This document shows, piece by piece, positions 62,285-64,000 of a stretch of DNA of 64,000 nt (positions are counted from its first letter, which is position 1; the number at the start of each line of letters is the position of its first letter). Source of the stretch: JAUSIF01 sp036556265 (GTDB lineage Bacteria; Pseudomonadota; Alphaproteobacteria; Rhizobiales; Xanthobacteraceae); NCBI GenBank assembly GCA_036556265.1, contig DATBJU010000091.1, positions 1 to 64,000 of the forward strand. Reading direction: 5' to 3'. The notes under the pieces were generated by a model, which was given only the letters and a program-made list of their open reading frames with translations, did not search any database and had not been told where the DNA came from. The position numbers and the translations under genes were made by a program.

Positions 62285-62359
62285 TGGTGCCGGCAGAGGG
62301 ATTTGAACCCCCGACCCCCCGCTTACGAAGCGGATGCTCTACCGCTGAGCTATGCCGGC
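62285..62359 (-). tRNA. tRNA-Thr, anticodon CGT
   Basis: A 75-nt tRNA on the minus strand with encoded CCA. The acceptor GCCGGCA pairs with TGCCGGC, the D-arm is GCTCAGCGGTAGAGC, the anticodon stem TCCGC/GCGGG encloses loop TTCGTAA (CGT, complement at 62325-62327), and the T-arm contains GGTTCAAATCC. It decodes ACG. It lies 70 bp after hemY. Confidence 0.95.
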
Positions 62360-62429
62360 CAATACGCGATCCTTCAGGCATTTGAACGATCGCCATTCGT
62401 GGCCCTGATAGCGGGGCCATGTGCCTAAT

Positions 62430-63962
62430 TCAAGGACTCGGCCCCGCGAGCCAGTCGAGCAGACGGAAGCGTCTGCGCGAAGACGCATTCTCGGCCTCCG
62501 CTTGCGGACCCGGATCGTCCGGAAGCGGCGGCTCCGCGATCACCGGCTCGGCGGCCTTGCGGCGCGGCGCGGCGCGTACGCGCGCGGGCTCGATCGCTAC
62601 GGACGCGGGCGCCTGCCGGCTCGCCTTCGCAGCGGCTTCCGCGAGTGCCTGCTGCGCCACCTGCTCCAGGACCGGACCAGCGATCGCCTCCGGCGGAACG
62701 GTCCACGCGAATGCATCGAGTCTGCCGCTGATCGGAGAGATCGGCAGCCAGCGCTCCGAAACATAGCCGTCCGCGACCCAGGCCGGGTCGCGCCGCGCGC
62801 GCACTGCCCGCGCAGTCCATTCGCGCGCCTTGCCGTGATCGCCGTGCTCGGTCGCCTCGATTTCCGCCATCAAGAGACACACTCGTTGCGTCGGTTCGGC
62901 AAGCAGCGGCGCGAGCACTTCGCGCGCCTGCACAAAGTCGTGCGCATCCATCGCTGCACGTGCAACTGCGAGCAACGATTCACGATGCGCTGGTGCTTTT
63001 AGCGCGAGCGCCTTTGCGCGATCGAGCCGCTCCTGCGCGGTGTCGCCCGGCCGCAGATCTGAATACACCTCGGCAAGCTCGGGGTGCGGAGCTGCCGCGA
63101 ATGCCTTCTCAATCATGCGCGCGGCGCGCCTTACGTTTCCCGCCAACGCTTCCACGCGACCAGCGATGGCAACCGCCGGAACGAGGTCTGGAGCAAGTCG
63201 CGCGGCGCTGGTCGCAAACTCGCGCGAGCGCGCGGCATCTGTCTCTTCCAGCGCGACGGCCTGCGCAGTCATCAACACAGCGCGCCGGCGTCTCCCAATC
63301 GCCTTGTCGATCGCTTTGGCTGCGATTTGTCGTTCGAGCGCCTCCAGCGCTCCGCCCCAATCACCCGCGCGGCATCGGAATTCGATAACAGCGTCGCCCG
63401 CCCAGCTAAGCGCCGGGTCGGCTTCGGCGGCTTCTTCGGCGAAGGCAAGCGCCGCGACGGGATCGGAGCGCCGTATCGCTTCGACAAACAAGCCATGCAG
63501 GCCGAGCAGCCTCGTTTCTTCATGAGCGAGCATGCCGCGGAAGTCCGCTTCCGCGCTTTCTGCGTCGCCGCCGAGCTGCGCAGCCTGCGCGGAAAGGAGC
63601 AATGTCAGCGGCTCACCTGCAAGTAGCTTGCGGGCCTCCCCTGCCGAGCGCCTCGCAACCAGCACATTGCCCGTGCCAACCGCAATCAGCCCTCGCGAGA
63701 CAGCGCGCCAACCGCGTAGCTGCCTTCGCTCCTCGACGAAATCCGCGACGCGCTGCGGCGAACGCAGCAGGACGCGAATCAGCGACCAGCCCACGATTGC
63801 AACCGCGATCACGACCAACAGTGCAGCCCCCGCGACCATCAGCGAAGTTGAAATACGCCAGCCCTGCCAGGTCATGACGATTTCGCCGGGCCGCTCGGCA
63901 AACCAAGTGGCGCCAAGCGCCATCACCGCGATCGCAGCAAGGAAGACGGCGATACGAATCAC
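62430..63962 (-). CDS. hemY: HemY N-terminal domain/TPR membrane protein
   Basis: A 510-residue protein with the 'HemY N-terminal' domain. Two transmembrane helices (about 4-22 and 40-66) are followed by TPR-like helices to about residue 430 and a Pro/Ala-rich tail. In proteobacteria it is encoded after hemC/hemD; despite the name it is not protoporphyrinogen oxidase, and its function is unproven (possibly scaffolding of tetrapyrrole enzymes). The start is GTG at 63962, overlapping the stop of the upstream frame (GTGA). Confidence 0.85.
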   Translation of the reverse strand: MIRIAVFLAAIAVMALGATWFAERPGEIVMTWQGWRISTSLMVAGAALLVVIAVAIVGWSLIRVLLRSPQRVADFVEERRQLRGWRAVSRGLIAVGTGNVLVARRSAGEARKLLAGEPLTLLLSAQAAQLGGDAESAEADFRGMLAHEETRLLGLHGLFVEAIRRSDPVAALAFAEEAAEADPALSWAGDAVIEFRCRAGDWGGALEALERQIAAKAIDKAIGRRRRAVLMTAQAVALEETDAARSREFATSAARLAPDLVPAVAIAGRVEALAGNVRRAARMIEKAFAAAPHPELAEVYSDLRPGDTAQERLDRAKALALKAPAHRESLLAVARAAMDAHDFVQAREVLAPLLAEPTQRVCLLMAEIEATEHGDHGKAREWTARAVRARRDPAWVADGYVSERWLPISPISGRLDAFAWTVPPEAIAGPVLEQVAQQALAEAAAKASRQAPASVAIEPARVRAAPRRKAAEPVIAEPPLPDDPGPQAEAENASSRRRFRLLDWLAGPSP

Positions 63963-64000
63963 GATTGCTTGCGCCCTGCGCCGGTTGCGAGCGCAGCGTC
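63959..64000 (-). CDS. C-terminal end of an upstream gene, 5' part outside window
   Basis: On the minus strand, 13 codons plus TGA remain open from the window edge (reading DAALATGAGRKQS and stop). The stop overlaps the GTG start of hemY, as expected for an operon. From gene order in relatives this could be the mitofilin-like protein gene, but too little is present to tell. Confidence 0.4.
   Translation of the reverse strand, partial: DAALATGAGRKQS

Overview
The window is a continuous piece of an alphaproteobacterial chromosome. Gene content and order point to the Hyphomicrobiales (Rhizobiales), probably near Bradyrhizobiaceae/Xanthobacteraceae. The clues are high GC, an sdhCDAB block near mdh-sucC, the ffh-rpsP-rimM-trmD-rplS cluster, ccmABCDG, yggT-DUF167-folD, DUF2794, DUF1223 and an invasion-associated-locus-B family gene. 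Two palindromic repeats of a kind common in that group and a near-perfect EcfG (general stress response) promoter also fit. There is no phage, transposase, plasmid gene or CRISPR array; this is core chromosome.

Layout. 1-12 kb: TCA-cycle and central metabolism on the minus strand (sucC partial, mdh, zapE, sdhBADC), a secreted esterase, a mesaconyl-CoA hydratase that suggests the ethylmalonyl-CoA pathway, and asd. 12-15.3 kb: an operon of ECF sigma factor, membrane anti-sigma factor, Tat-exported sulfite dehydrogenase (SorT-like) and a monohaem cytochrome c (SorU-like), which looks like a sulfite-responsive detoxification unit. 15.4-21.3 kb: leucine genes leuB, leuD and leuC, spread out and interleaved with a HXXEE membrane protein, a zincin-like metallopeptidase and two small secreted proteins. 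21.3-30.2 kb: translation and secretion genes (rplS, trmD, rimM, rpsP, ffh) facing dapF, mtaB, ftsY and yciB. 30.2-36.8 kb: cytochrome c maturation operon ccmABCDG, then acnA and a DUF1223 protein.

37-50.5 kb: DUF2794, a Bax-inhibitor-1 protein, an FtsX-type ABC exporter divergent from a GDSL esterase (tesA-like), thpR, phhB, DUF1232, a quinone oxidoreductase, an IalB-family protein, rlmN, a DsbA-fold isomerase, argG and a site-2 protease with CBS domains. 50.5-56 kb: typA, a GNAT, folD/DUF167/yggT, tRNA-Ala(CGC) with a good sigma-70 promoter, a glutamine amidotransferase and a TerB-domain protein. 56-62 kb: a D-2-hydroxyacid dehydrogenase and a branched-chain amino-acid type ABC transporter (livK-H-M-G-F). 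62.3-64 kb: tRNA-Thr(CGT), a HemY-N/TPR membrane protein and the last codons of an upstream gene.

I see no clearly novel multi-gene system. The observations most worth following are the EcfG promoter in front of a small Tyr/Trp-rich secreted protein, the sigma/anti-sigma/SorTU operon, an isochorismatase-fold protein with glycine at the nucleophile position, a perfect 13-bp hairpin between livK and livH, an inverted pair of palindromic repeats upstream of ffh, and divergent genes whose start codons share one CATG.
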